NCBI RefSeq assembly: GCF_024679095.1 | Contig: NW_026110790.1 | Span: 1 to 64,000 of the forward strand | DNA: 64,000 nucleotides | Source of the DNA: Eriocheir sinensis | Lineage: Eukaryota > Arthropoda > Malacostraca > Decapoda > Varunidae | Direction: 5' to 3' | In this document: in pieces, positions 32,395 to 44,448 of the stretch | How the letters are laid out: each line of letters starts with the position of its first letter | How positions within the stretch are numbered: the first letter of the stretch is position 1 | Position numbers and translations under genes: made by a program | Notes under the pieces: model-generated | Told to the model about the DNA's origin: nothing | Database searches by the model: none | Seen by the model: the letters and a program-made list of their open reading frames with translations, nothing else

Positions 32395-34400
32395 TTAACC
32401 CCTTATGCAAGAGTTAACCAGGATCTTCACTCTTTCATCCCTATACTGTCCAAACCCCTTATGCAAGAGTTAACCAGGATCTTCACTCTTGCTAAACGCT
32501 CACAGCGAGGGTTAGGCGTATTTGCTGGTGTTGGTAAACGCTCACTGCGAGCTCCAGCCGCACTCAAATCTCCCGTGTATAAGTGTTCCAACACTATTTA
32601 TCACAACACAGGATTGCCAATTGAGTGTGTTCTTCACTAAATTTGGTGGAAAATCATATCAGCCCAGCGCGGCAAATCTATGGACGAGTAACTGGTGGAT
32701 GTTCTTGCCCAATATAGCGGCATTTTTGGATAGCTTCACCTGACTGATTCTTTGACCAAATAGTTGTAAATATTGCAGTTGGCAATACAACCTTGCCAGA
32801 ATCTCAAGGAAAGATGTCCACAGTCCCCTCAATACGCCTGATCATCCCGCACGCACCGACGTAAGTGTTAACATTCAACACTCCCTGAACGTGCATGTGC
32901 GTTCGCAGGAGAGGCATACATAACCGACTCCTAAAGATCTGGGCCTCCTCTTTCCAATGGTGTTTTTGGTTTTTAGTTGTGATGAATAGTTTTTGAGATA
33001 CAGAGGTTAAAACAGACCCCCATTGGGATGCCTGAAGGGATAGTCGCGACCCATCCCACACGCAAAGAAAGGGTTAATACATTATAAGCAATGGAGGTGG
33101 CCACACTGGCAGCGAGCTGACTGACGAGAAAGCGAGAAGAGTTGACGAATGAGTTTTTTCACGCGAGATCGCTCGGTCAGAAGGAGTGACATCACAGACA
33201 TATAATATTTGCCGTATCTCAGCCATACATTACATAGGACATTTTGGTTGACACCGCTAAATGCAGCAGTGATTGCAGAACTTGAATATGTTTGTGAAAA
33301 CTCAATAAAACAAAAACTAACTGGCGAGTTGAAGTTAATTAACCGTTTAGGAAAAAGTTAGAAGCTTTCAGCATCATATTCCTCTTGGCAATAACTTAAT
33401 TGATTCACCTCTTTTGGCTTTGACTAGAGTCTAAAATTTAGATCCAAACTATAAAACGCAATTATTGACTTTCTAATTGGTAAAACCAGTCCAAAAAACT
33501 CTTTATGAATGCAACTCATGGCATTGGTCTTTATTAAGATCATTCTTAAGCTCTCTGAGGTCATTCATAATCAGAGCAAGGGAATAAACAGAAAGATTGT
33601 TAGGAGTTAGGTGATGATAGCAGAGGATTAGCAATTAACTGTTCCCTCAATGCTCACAAGTCCCGGGCCGGAGCTGGAGTCTATCATCCGAGCTAAGATA
33701 AGCCTCGATGGCAGTCACCTGCCTCCACCTTCCACTCCCATATCGAGACGAATCTTAATAATCACCGCCTAAAGGACTAACTACACTATCAAAGAAAGAA
33801 ATTACAATATTGAAGTGTTTCCTTCATAAAATAATAAGTAACTGACCTTGCTGAAATTAAATAAAAGTGCAAGGATAATTTAACCGTTGGAAACAGCCCA
33901 TGCCGGAGAAACACAAAACATCCCTTCAACCCGGGTGGCTAGCCAGGCACACTCCTCCTTCCATCTCTCACCAAGTCAAGACCTCAGCACTCCACCCATT
34001 AACTCGCTGCAGTGCTTTCTATCAACAACTCCAGGAATACTACACCCTGCGGACATCTCTCCTTCAGGTTATGGCAAGGGAGCATTGCCAACTGCAATAT
34101 TTACAACTATTTGGTCAAAGAATCAGTCGGTGATAGGTGAAGCTAGGCAAAAATGTTGCTATATTGGGCAAGAACATCCACCAGTTACTCGTCCGAAGAT
34201 TTGCCGCGCTGGGCTGATGTGATTTTCCACCAAATTTAGTGAAGAACACACTCAATTGTCAATCCTGTGTTGTGAGAATTAGTGTTGGAACACTCTCATA
34301 CACGGGAGATTTGAGTGCGGGTGGAGCTCGCAGCGAGCGTTTACCACCACCAACAAATACGCCTAACACTCGCTGTGAGCGTTTAGCAGTGAAAGGGTTA
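32395..34400. mobile_element. Element with ~310-bp terminal inverted arms, TTAA-bounded
   Basis: 32489-32795 and 34084-34397 are reverse complements (for example GCTAAACGCTCACAGCGAG against CTCGCTGTGAGCGTTTAGC, and GTAAATATTGCAGTTGGCAA on both). The outer edges read TTAACC... and ...AAAGGGTTAA. The left edge (32395-32485) also has a repeated GCAAGAGTTAACC[A/C] word. The interior (32.8-34.08 kb) has no transposase that I recognise. The arms diverge by scattered substitutions. Confidence 0.7.
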
Positions 34401-34410
34401 AGGCAGCGAG

Positions 34411-35872
34411 GCCGCTGACTGGGTGAGTGCCGGCGATGACGTCATCGGACTCCCAGCGAATCACAAGCATGTTTTCAGAGCTCAGCCAATCGTAGTTTAT
34501 TTTATTTTTTTTTAATGTGAGTGACTATTTTGAGTAATTATCAAACCCAAAAGTCAGACCCACGTGTGCACAAAATATTTTTTTTCATATTGGTTACTTT
34601 ATTCAATTAGCGCGACCGCTTCATCCACCTAATTCCTGCATTAAATGGGGCTCTACTGTACTTGTTATATTAAAAAAATGATCCTCATCATCAATAAATG
34701 AAAATGTATAAAAATAATCAAAGAACATCAACAAAATGAAGCATCAGCTTTGTGCCAAATGGTGTGCAGGTGGACACGTGGAAAGGGTTAAAGGTCAGGT
34801 ACTACGGTATGTCAGGCTTATCAGGACCGTCATATTGACCTACTAGGGTCAAAGGGGAATGCCTCCTAGGTTAATGTAGGGTAACGTGGGTTACGGGGTT
34901 AATGTGGTGGGCGTCGGCCATTCCTCGAGGCTTGAGTGTCAACAAACCATCGATCCGATAGTGGGCTGAAAGGAGGACGAGGTAGTAGCAGGCTGGGTTC
35001 ATACTGCTAACACGGAAGGACTTTGGAACTGGAAGAGGGACTCTGGAACTGGAAGGAGTATCTCTTCCTAAATAAGGCGTACGATTCTTTCCTCTTCGTT
35101 TATTAGCGCCTAGTATCTCCTGTTATGCCACAAAGTATCTCCTGATGCCACAATATTATGTCTTCCTTAGTGTCTAAGGTTCTTCTGCCTCCCACAAGTG
35201 TACCAGTACATTCATGTTAACGATGAGTAGTAAGGGTTGTCCTGCCACGGAATATAAGGATAAGGTTTACATTCATGTTCATATGTCGGACTGTAGAGAG
35301 TTGCCCTGTCCCGGAAAATGTAGAGATGAGGTGTAGTGTACCTCACATTGTAATGTTTCATGATCGGCTTGCAGGTTTGACCACTGTGCAATAAGCGTGG
35401 CGTGAGTTCGACGCGGTTTCAGTCATCCTTGGCATTCACTCAACAAGCGCTGGTCACCGCGCTTGCAAGCTTCAAATGGTGTGCAGAAGAACATTTATAA
35501 AGCCGCATAAAGCAGACTACTAGTAAGGAAGAGGTTCCAATAATGACATGTAGGCCAGTCACAACCAAGAATGTGGAGCCAAATACTGAATAGTGAGGGA
35601 AGCTGCAATATATTCTTCAAGTACTATTGTGAAATAAATCCATAGAATAATAGCTGGGCCGAGTCTTGGGATGGCTTGGGAGCTTCTCATGGTGGGCTCA
35701 TGTTACTGAAGACAGAAGGCTTGTAGTACTTAAGAGGGGAATTGGAAAAGGATTAAAAGGTTGGATGCCAAGAGGGGGTCAATGTATACCAATTTCTTCC
35801 GTGGGGGACATCAGGCTTCTACGGAAAAAGGCTCAAAAGTAAGATAAGAAAACTTCTGACACAATAAATAAG
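34411..35872. other. No gene recognised
   Basis: Unique-looking sequence with no long frame, array or clear element end. Confidence 0.4.
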
Positions 35873-36037
35873 ATTATACCTCAATGGAGACCTTTGGTAC
35901 AAGATCCTTGATGAGTGCCTTCAATATCTGGCCATTAGTAAAGTGCCAACACCAAATTATACCTCAACGGAGACCTTTGGTACAAGATCCTTGATGAGTG
36001 CCTTCAATATCTGGCCATTAGTAAAGTGCCAACAACA
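35873..36037. repeat. 83-bp tandem dimer
   Basis: ATTATACCTCAA[T/C]GGAGACC...AGTAAAGTGCCAACA occurs twice in direct succession with about two differences. Confidence 0.93.
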
Positions 36038-36113
36038 AATCTCATGATAAGGAGATTTATATTATGCTGGTGAAATCATGTCACTAAGCTGGTGGCATAA
36101 CAGAGCCGGTAAG

Positions 36114-36761
36114 CAGAGGTGGGCAAGTGCGGTACTCAGTGCGGCAGTACCACAAAAAAAGTACCGCAAGATTTCTAAAACTAATGCACTACCGCGGACC
36201 ACACTAAAAAATCCTGCAGTACTTTCAAAACTATCAAAGACGACATTTGCAGCGCGGCAGCTCACAGAAAAGGGTTTGTTTTGCAGTGAATCGGACTCAG
36301 TCAGTCATCAGAAGCAGTGATTCAATCATTCTGACTTTTCAGTTATTGTTCAAAATTAAATACTAAGTAGACAGACTAAACTACCTCACTGCCAGTCTTC
36401 TCTAGCCCGTGCGGTGCCGGCCATTTCAAGGCGTCCGTGGTGCAGGCAGATGTTTCATTCTTTATTTTAAGCATGTTTCCTTTGTTTGGATAGCCAGGAT
36501 AGCCACTTGATCTTTATTTTAAGCATGTTTCCTTTGTTTGGATAGCCAGGATAGCCACTTGATCTTTATTTTAAGCATGTTTCCTTTGTTTGGATAGCCA
36601 GGATAGCCACTCAAGTATTTTTTTATTTTGACTACCACTACCGCAGTACCGCACACTGCGTACCGCACTGGGAAAGAAAAAAATGGGACCGCACCACTCC
36701 GGAAAAAGTACCGCACTACCACAGCCGCACTGCTGATTTTTCAGTACCGCGCCCACCTCTG
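36114..36761. mobile_element. hAT-type MITE with 8-bp target duplication and inner 52-bp triplicate
   Basis: CAGAGGTGGGC at the left mirrors GCCCACCTCTG at the right. The flanks are CCGGTAAG (36106-36113) and CCAGTAAG (36762-36769), 8 bp with one mismatch. Both ends are rich in GTACCGC words. At ~36461-36611 a 52-bp unit (GCATGTTTCCTTTGTTTGGA ...) is repeated almost three times. No transposase. Confidence 0.82.
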
Positions 36762-37013
36762 CCAGTAAGCAGTCATGGCTACTAGGTGATAGGGCTGAAA
36801 ACCATGGAATGATGGCACCAGTTAATTTCTCTAGTATAAATAGTTCTTAAAAGTGCAAATACATAGGACTGAATAATAGCAACGGCAGAGTCTAAAATTA
36901 TAAGGAGTATTTGAGCACATAAAAGGATTAAATAGAGAGAGATGTTCCAGTGCTTCCTAACAAAGTCAGAAGTAGGTGACCACCAGACGCGTTACTGCTA
37001 AAGTTCCGGAGAG

Positions 37014-38187
37014 ATAGTGGTGTGTCATTATGTGCCCAGATCTACTAGACACATGTTTGGTGTGTTTGAGCCATCCCAACATTATGACTCACAGTGGAGG
37101 AGATAGTGGTGTGTGCCCAGACCTACTAAACACATGTTTGGTGTGTTTGAGCCATCCCAACGTTATGACTCACAGTGGAGGAGATAGTGGTGTGTGCCCA
37201 GACCTACTAAACACATGTTTGGTGTGTGTGAGCCATCCCAACATTATGACTCACAGTGGAGGAGATAGTGGTGTGTGCCCAGACCTACTAAACACATGTT
37301 TGGTGTGTTTGAGCCATCCCAACGTTATGACTCACAGTGGAGGAGATAGTGGTGTGTGCCCAGACCTACTAAACACATGTTTGTTGTGTGAGCCATCCCA
37401 ACGTTATGACTCACAGTGGAGGAGATAGTGGTGTGTGCCCAGACCTACTAAACACATGTTTGGTGTGTTTGACCCATCCCAACGTTATGACTCACAGTGG
37501 AGGAGATAGTGGTGTGTGCCCAGACCTACTAAACACATGTTTGGTGTGTTTGACCCATCCCAACGTTATGACTCACAGTGGAGGAGATAGTGGTGTGTGC
37601 CCAGACCTACTAAACACATGTTTGGTGTGTTTGACCCATCCCAACGTTATGACTCACAGTGGAGGAGATAGTGGTGTGTGCCCAGACCTACTAAACACAT
37701 GTTTGGTGTGTGTGAGCCATCCCAACGTTATGACTCACAGTGGAGGAGATAGTGGTGTGTGCCCAGACCTACTAAACACATGTTTGGTGTGTTTGAGCCA
37801 TCCCAACGTTATGACTCACAGTGGAGGAGATAGTGGTGTGTGCCCAGACCTACTAAACACATGTTTGGTGTGTTTGACCCATCCCAACGTTATGACTCAC
37901 AGTGGAGGAGATAGTGGTGTGTGCCCAGACCTACTAAACACATGTTTGGTGTGTTTGACCCATCCCAACGTTATGACTCACAGTGGAGGAGATATTGGTG
38001 TGTGCCCAGACCTACTAAACACATGTTTGGTGTGTTTGACCCATCCCAACGTTATGACTCACAGTGGAGGAGATAGTGGTGTGTGCCCAGACCTACTAAA
38101 CACATGTTTGGTGTGTTTGACCCATCCCAACGTTATGACTCACAGTGGAGGAGATAGTGGTGTGTGCCCAGATCTACTAAACACATA
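37014..38187. repeat. 81-bp tandem array (~14.5 units) with an open Cys-containing frame
   Basis: The unit contains GATAGTGGTGTGTGCCCAGA, ACACATGTTTGGTGTGT and ATCCCAACGTTATGACTCAC. The period of 81 (27 codons) keeps one frame open, with GVCPDLLNTCLVCL and HPNVMTHSGGDS per unit. The frame breaks once near 37385 through a small deletion. The units are almost identical, so the array is recent or homogenised. I see no signal peptide, start context or flanking exons, and I regard the frame as incidental. Confidence 0.95.
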
Positions 38188-38870
38188 AAGTCCTAAAAAT
38201 ATTAAAGACAATTAGTCTGAACAAGGCAACAAATAACACAGAGGAGCCATTATGGGAAGGCTGTAAAGGAGCTTTCAATTCTTTATGAAGAGTTCAAATC
38301 ATTTTTCTCCCTGACAAAGATCAGCGAGGAGAAGCCCAGTGAGGCAGCAACACCATCAAGATAGTGGAAATTCACTTTACTGACAAGTTGAAGATTCTTG
38401 GAGAAGGTTCAAAGATGGAGAATAGATTAATTATAATTTTCAAGATTGAGAAATTGAAGTTTTTCTGTTGTGGGGCAAAAAGCTAATTTTAGAAAAAGGT
38501 TTCATATTAAATATAAAGACTAGGAGGAATCTTAGGAGAAAAAGAAAACATAAATAAACTTTTTTGTGGCATAATTAAGGAATTCATAAAAAAGAATAGG
38601 ATCACCTCAATAATTAAGTTAAGGTTTAAGGGGGGGAGGTTTCAATTGATAAAGAAATTCAGTTTAAGAATGAGTTAATACAAGTTCTTTCAATAACAAT
38701 AGATCTGTGATTTGCTCCACAAATTTCTGAACACTGCCTGTAGAATAGTCCAGGCCGGTTAAAATCTTGATTGATTAAGTCGGCCTGGAATTGCATCTGC
38801 TTTAATACCTAGAGATGGGACGGTTCAGGAATGAGTGACTTTGGCTGCAGTAATTACGACCAGAATTTTG
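38188..38870. other. No gene recognised
   Basis: AT-rich spacer. Confidence 0.4.
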
Positions 38871-39137
38871 GAAAGTTTTGGAAAGTTTTGTTAAGTGGGC
38901 AGCGCAACATCTGTGGTCATATGCCGGAGAGAGAGACAGGAGGGTAAGGAATTATAGGAGAAGGGAACAGACCCCAGGAGACGGGACACAACCCCCGATC
39001 AATACCTGGTACACTGCTGGGTGGACAGGGCGAGGGTATCGGAAAAGCAGGAAAAATTTTTCCACTCCGCCCGGGAATCAAACCCAGGCTCTCTCGGTTG
39101 AGAGCCGAGTGTGCTAACCACTGCACCACGAAGCCCC
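38871..39137 (-). mobile_element. tRNA-derived SINE
   Basis: Reverse copy with the D-arm (GTGCTAACCACTGCAC on the plus strand) and B-box (GGGAATCAAACCC). The tail has two GGAAAGTTTT units, which suggests a short repeated 3' tail. The flanks AGAATTTTGG and CGAATTTGGG may be a degraded duplication. Confidence 0.88.
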
Positions 39138-39629
39138 CGCCCGAATTTGGGTATTTATTGGGAGTACAGTCCGGTTATCTACATCTAACAGACAAAATCC
39201 TGAGGCTTCTAATTCGTTAAACGGAACTATGTATCAATCAAACTCTACCTGTAAAAAATCTGAGTATTCGTATCTTCATTGATGTCCGACTGTCTTAAGA
39301 GTTACTGAAGGGTTATTGACTTCATGGAGAAGATATTGGAGGGAAGGAAGACCAATATAAATCAGAATGAAAGCGGGGAGAGATGTTCAAATTACTACTT
39401 CAATAGCTGGATTTTCTAGTATAATGTAGCGGTTAATATTACAAAATACAGTTGTTGTTATGTAGCCTACAAATGTTACGTTTACTAGTACAATTACTAA
39501 TATAATATGGTCGTGAAAGAAAGTTAATTGTTCTATGAGAGGAGAAACTATCTTGGATGTTTAATTAAGTATGCTGCTCATGTTGCCATACGTTGGTTCT
39601 AAAAGAAGAATTTTCTTCCTTATAGGAGC
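39138..39629. other. No gene recognised
   Basis: Unique AT-rich spacer. Confidence 0.4.
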
Positions 39630-40510
39630 TTAACCCGTTAGCAGCGACGGGCCAAATTTGTGGCTTTACCGTGTAGCAGTGACGGGCCAAATTTGTGGCT
39701 TTACCGTGTAGCAGTGACGGGCCAAATTTGTGGCTTTACCGTGTAGCAGCGACGGGCCAAATTTGTGGCTTTACCGTGTAGCAGCGACGGGCCAAATTTG
39801 TGGCTTTACTGTGTAGCAGTGACGGCCAAATTTGTGGCTTTACCGTAGCAGTGACGGCCAAAATTGGGGCTTTACCGTGTAGCAATGACGGGCCAAATTT
39901 GTGGCTTTACTGTGTAGCAGTGACGGCCAAATTTGTGGCTTTACCGTGACAGTAGCCAAATTTGTGGCTTTACTGTGTAGTGGCTTTACCAATGACCAAA
40001 TTTGTGGCTTTACTGTGTAGCAGTGACGGGCCAAATTTGTGGCTTTACTGTGTAGCAGTGACGGGCCAAATTTGTGGCTTTACTGTGTAGCAGTGACGGG
40101 CCAAATTTGTGGCTTTACTGTGTAGCAGTGACGGGCCAAATTTGTGGCTTTACCGTGTAGCAGTGACGGGCCAAATTTGTGGCTTTACTGTGTAGCAGTG
40201 ACGGGCCAAATTTGTGGCTTTACAGTGTAGCAGTGACTGGCCAAATTTGTGGCTTTACCGTGTAGCAGTGACGGGCCAAATTTGTGGCTTTACCGTGTAG
40301 CAGTGACGGGCCAAATTTGTGGCTTTACCGTGTAGCAGTGACGGGCCAAATTTGTGCCATGATATAAACCCCCAAAATAGATGATACATAATGTGATCAC
40401 AAATGCTTTGATATAAATTATGAAATGGTTTGTGTGAGGGGCGATTTTTCCTCATTTTTCTCACTTAGAGGGACCATTAAGAAACATGATCCCCGCTGCT
40501 ACCGGGTTAA
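39630..40510 (-). mobile_element. TTAA-flanked MITE with 35-bp array, copy 4 (reverse)
   Basis: TTAA at 39630-39633 and 40507-40510. On the plus strand the ends read TTAACCCGTTAGCAGCG and CGCTGCTACCGGGTTAA without internal gaps, so both termini are present. About 20 units of the 35-bp repeat (GGGCCAAATTTGTGGCTTTA orientation) precede the conserved head. Several units are shortened. Confidence 0.85.
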
Positions 40511-41228
40511 ATGTCTATCTGCCATTTTTCAAGTTAGTACTAAGGGTAATTTCTATGTATGAATGATCTGCTGGGGGGTAAGCATGCTCTCATTCAGTTG
40601 AAGAGGGTAGGAAAGGAGAAAAACAACGGGGCGGTTAAGACACGAAACCTTCTCAAACAATTAGTAATAGGAATCCTAATGTGGCTACAAAAGAAATTCT
40701 TGAGCCTAGGGATGACACCATGTTTCAAGTTGCGTATGCGTCTGGGTAATCTACGGCATATAACAAAGAAACACTCCAGCATGCAAGGTGTGCTCCCACA
40801 TGAGTGTCTGCGAGGGAGCCAATCAAGCACTGAACACAATCCATATCACGATACATGCCCTTGTGTGTCGGCCTGGATGTGGAGGCAGCCAACATTCTTT
40901 ACAACAGTTTGTAATGAAATCAGGTTCATGATATAATGATAGTAATGTTAGTTTTTCAGACATTTTTGGACATACAATAATGCTATTTATCCTTATAATA
41001 TGGCACTAGCCATTCCACACCCTAACTGCTTTAATGGAGGAAACAGAATCTTCCAGACAGTTGCATCACAGCCTATTGAATGATCAGTGAGGGTTAATTA
41101 TTGTACATTATGTTATGTGTTGGTTGTTGGGTTTGTAACTCCATTCCATTCCATTGAGATTAGAGATGCTTGATCAAGTTGGCAGTCGGCCTCCATACCT
41201 GGGAGTAAAGCACTTCTTTGAGACGCTG
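40511..41228. other. No gene recognised
   Basis: The frame at 40559-40936 (125 codons) has no domain that I can name and no clear exon signals. Confidence 0.35.
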
Positions 41229-41904
41229 TTTTGCCGGACCCTGACTGGTGGCAGCGGGAAGCAACGTAATGATGGACTCTGCGCCCACGCTCCGCCCGCA
41301 AGAGGTGCCCCTGACGCTAACCTTCGGCGACGACACCCCGGCAGCATTCTGGCCGTTTCACTACACCAGGGATGCCAACGTCTTGCGAGGGGTGAAAGTG
41401 TGGGATAAGCCGGACTACCGGGCTGTCACTACGTCAGCTGCGGGGACAGACGGCTGCATACGCAGAGCAACGAGTGCAGCTGAACGCAGAATGGGGGCCA
41501 ACACACTGGACCGCCCGTCATCGACCGCTGACGCTATCGAAATCAGGATCCTGCACTTCGAGGAACAACAATTTGGAGAGGGGCCGAGCGACTTCATGAC
41601 ACAGCTACGACAGTTAGGCTGGACGGCATTCGAGACAGAGAAGCGAGGCTGCACATAATCAAAGAGAAGTGGATGGAAAATGACGAGACTGCAAAGAGTT
41701 ACACGGCTGTAATGAAGAAAGCCGAGTCGGCTTTGTCCGCAAAGACTGCAACTTCAGCTACAGGCCAATCAGGAGACTTAGTGGGAGGTGGAATCCTTGC
41801 GCATACTACGGCCAGACAGCCATCGCTCGGTAAAGGACATATGCGAGCTACCGAGGCCGGTGGCAGCAACTCGTCAATCGAACCGACCCACTCCCAGCTC
41901 TAGA
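41229..41904 (+). pseudogene. Possible LTR-retrotransposon gag relic with PBS-like leader
   Basis: CTGGTGGCAGCGGGAAGC at ~41246 resembles the TGGTGxCAGxxG primer-binding region after an arthropod Gypsy-type LTR. A gag-sized frame then begins at 41248 or 41269 (DSAPTLRPQEVPLTL ... FEEQQFGEGPSDF ... LRQLGW). It is interrupted by a stop near 41656, but the adjacent frame continues sensibly (IKEKWMENDETAKSYTAV). A later patch resembles a damaged zinc knuckle. I cannot name the family, and no LTR pair is visible. Confidence 0.35.
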
Positions 41905-44067
41905 GTGTCGCCTTCTCCTCCAGCCAGCCGAGGAGCAGCCACACATCAGTTATAACAGGGCCGTGGCTGCTGCTACTCTTCCATAGAAGAGGCTATGTGA
42001 GAACCCTTCCTGGAAACCACCGGGCAGGATTTTTAATGACTCCCGCTATGCACGGCGGGCAGCGACACAGGGATCCTGGATTGCAAAATACGTCACTGGT
42101 AACCCAAAATTAGAAAAATATCTACTAAATCTGGGAAAAAATTTGATGAAATCATTTTTCAACTGATTTCAATAGCCAAGGGGATCAACATTTACTAAAA
42201 AAAAGATAGGGCATGTAGAGGTTGGGGAATTTTCTCTACAGGGGTCAAAGGTCAACGACCTTTCGTTAAAAGGTCCAAATTTCTATCTCGCAAATGAAAC
42301 GTCATAAATGGCTGATCTTGGTAGTGTCAAAATGAACAGAATGGTGTCAAGGAAAGATCTGAAATGTAACCACTTACAAAAAAACAATATATGACCTCTG
42401 AAATTGAGGTCAAAATATTCAACACGCCAGAATTTGTTAAGAAGTTATCTTATCTCAGGAGAATATAATATTTCATGCAAAAAATAATGACCCTGTTTGA
42501 GTTCCCATGGCTGCTTAAAAAAAAAGTGAATAAGTGGTTTGGAAGGGATCAAAGGTCATTGAGCTTTCTATGTTTAATAAAGCAAAACCCAAACGCACAA
42601 ATCTTGATTAGTAAAGATGAGGAACACATGTTGTAAATAAGGTGTTTCAATGTATGATAGTTCATTCTGAGATGAGGTCTCAAGGGTAACAGTCTGCATA
42701 AAGTTGCCGATCCTTGGCCGAACAATCTGTATCTGTTTGAGGTTGTGCACAAGCTGGATTGCTAGGTGATGACAGATGTGAGGAGGATGCAGGGAAACTT
42801 CAAAGCTTACATTGGAAGGGCTAGGAGAGTCTTGTTAATACAAATAGATGACTCTGCTTTATTGGAAGCATTGAATTTGGCAGGATGCTCTTAGCCTGGA
42901 CATGGAAAACAGGATGGGGGATGGTTACTTCACCAGTGAAATGGAGGAAGCATCAAAGCCACAGCTGATAGCTATGTTCAGGGAAGGTTCATTGATGGTG
43001 CAGTACTAGTGTGTGATGGAAGGGACCCAAAGATCATGAACACATGCGTACAATGGCAGGCAGAACAATATCTCATAATTTGGGAGTCCCACCAGAACTG
43101 ACTGTGTGATAGGGAACAATTTCTTGCCAGTGAGGAGAACAAAAAAGCATTTATCAAGACACAGCTGACACTGCACGAGGTGACACACTGGTCGTCAAGA
43201 CAGCTACTGGACTTGTCAAAAGTGTGAGCACTCCTGTAGCTGTTGTTGTTGCCCAAGATTATTAATAGTTCTCGTGTACCACCGACCCGTCTACTGCACA
43301 AATCTGTTCCCACTCATGGATGGCCTGTAGGATATATCGTCAGTAGGAATTAGTGACCAAACTGATCTTTTGTTCAAGTATGCATGGTCAGGCAATGACA
43401 CTGTACCCATGGACACACAAAGGAGACAATCTACAAATGAGATTTTCCAAGACATGTCACCAACACATACACGAACACTAATTCCTCCCACGATGAGCTA
43501 AAACATGCAGGTGTCAAAGCAATGCAGGTGTGGCGTGTGGAGATACTCCTTCAGAGAAAGCTCCTTTCCTCAAATTTCAGAAGCAAGCTGCAAGATTGAT
43601 CCTGATAGGCTTCACCCTAATGTCTCGCCCCAGGGCCAGATGTCAGGCCAGGCCACACAACACACAAAATTTGAGGCAAACATTAAGAATGACTGCAAAG
43701 GTTTATGAAGCTAATTTTTGGTGTGTAAGGAGTTAGATTCTTGTTCATGATCCTCCAAAAATCTCAAAACTCTACAGTGACTATAAATGCTGAAAATCAA
43801 CCCCTTGGAATGTCCCCTCCTATCACCTCAGAAGTGTAAACATTTGTGGAAAAGTGTGTGGCCGTCACTTAATGTCCCTCATGAGATGACCTGAGGGAAA
43901 TGAATACTCTGAGGGGACAGCAGGAGTTGGAGCATGACCTTGGAATGGAAGAAGAAGACTTTAGCAGAATAGAGAGAGAAGGAACAATTGTAGAATGCAA
44001 ATGAATCAGAGAAGAGGAAAAGGATTGAGAGAGGAGGAAGAAACAACAGAACAAAATTAACACTCAC
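41905..44067. other. Unassigned; possible decayed coding relic
   Basis: About 2.1 kb with no array. The plus strand at 43150-43450 has discontinuous patches (ARGDTLVVKTATGLVK; YAWSGNDT) that look like a mutated protein-coding repeat, with many stops. I cannot assign a family with confidence. Confidence 0.25.
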
Positions 44068-44119
44068 CAAATGATTCCTCTTCCACCTCCTCCTCCTCCT
44101 TGTCTTCTTCTGGCAGTAC
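44068..44119 (-). other. Acidic exon-like module, copy 5
   Basis: On the minus strand, CTTAATATGCAG precedes and GTGAGTGTTAATTTT follows. The 52 bases read VLPEEDKEEEEVEEESF in phase 0. It lies downstream of, and on the same strand as, the 47.8 and 47.2 kb exons, whose last donor is phase 0. It could therefore be the next exon of that gene, about 3.1 kb away across the 99-bp satellite. That is an inference only. Confidence 0.5.
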
Positions 44120-44448
44120 CTGCATATTAAGTGAGGGATTAATAAGCTGTATAAATATTGATACCTTATAAAACAATACATTCCTTTGACTGTTGCCTAA
44201 ATTCAACACAATAATGTTACAGCTCTAAGCCTGGCCCCTCAGTCACTCCTTGATAACCCTGTTACCATACAACCCCCTTGGCAACCCTTAACAATCCTAG
44301 GCGGGACTTTACACACAAAACTCGCCTCACTTGGGGTCGTCCCTTCCTAACCCTGCACCTTGAAAATTAGCCACTTGACTGTGGATTTCCTACCAGAAGA
44401 CCTCACCAACCTATAGGAATGGGGTGGGGTGTCTGTGGCTACAATTCA
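44120..44448. other. No gene recognised
   Basis: Spacer between the acidic module and the LINE-derived array. Confidence 0.4.

Noticed and set aside
37030..38188. Cys-bearing repeat frame considered as a toxin-like or antimicrobial repeat protein
   Set aside because: No signal peptide, no pre-region, no splice sites, and the 81-bp units are nearly identical at silent positions too. There is no positive evidence for coding.
39640..40350. Regular 35-bp direct repeats considered as a CRISPR array
   Set aside because: There are no unique spacers: units are head-to-tail. The context is eukaryotic and there are no cas genes.
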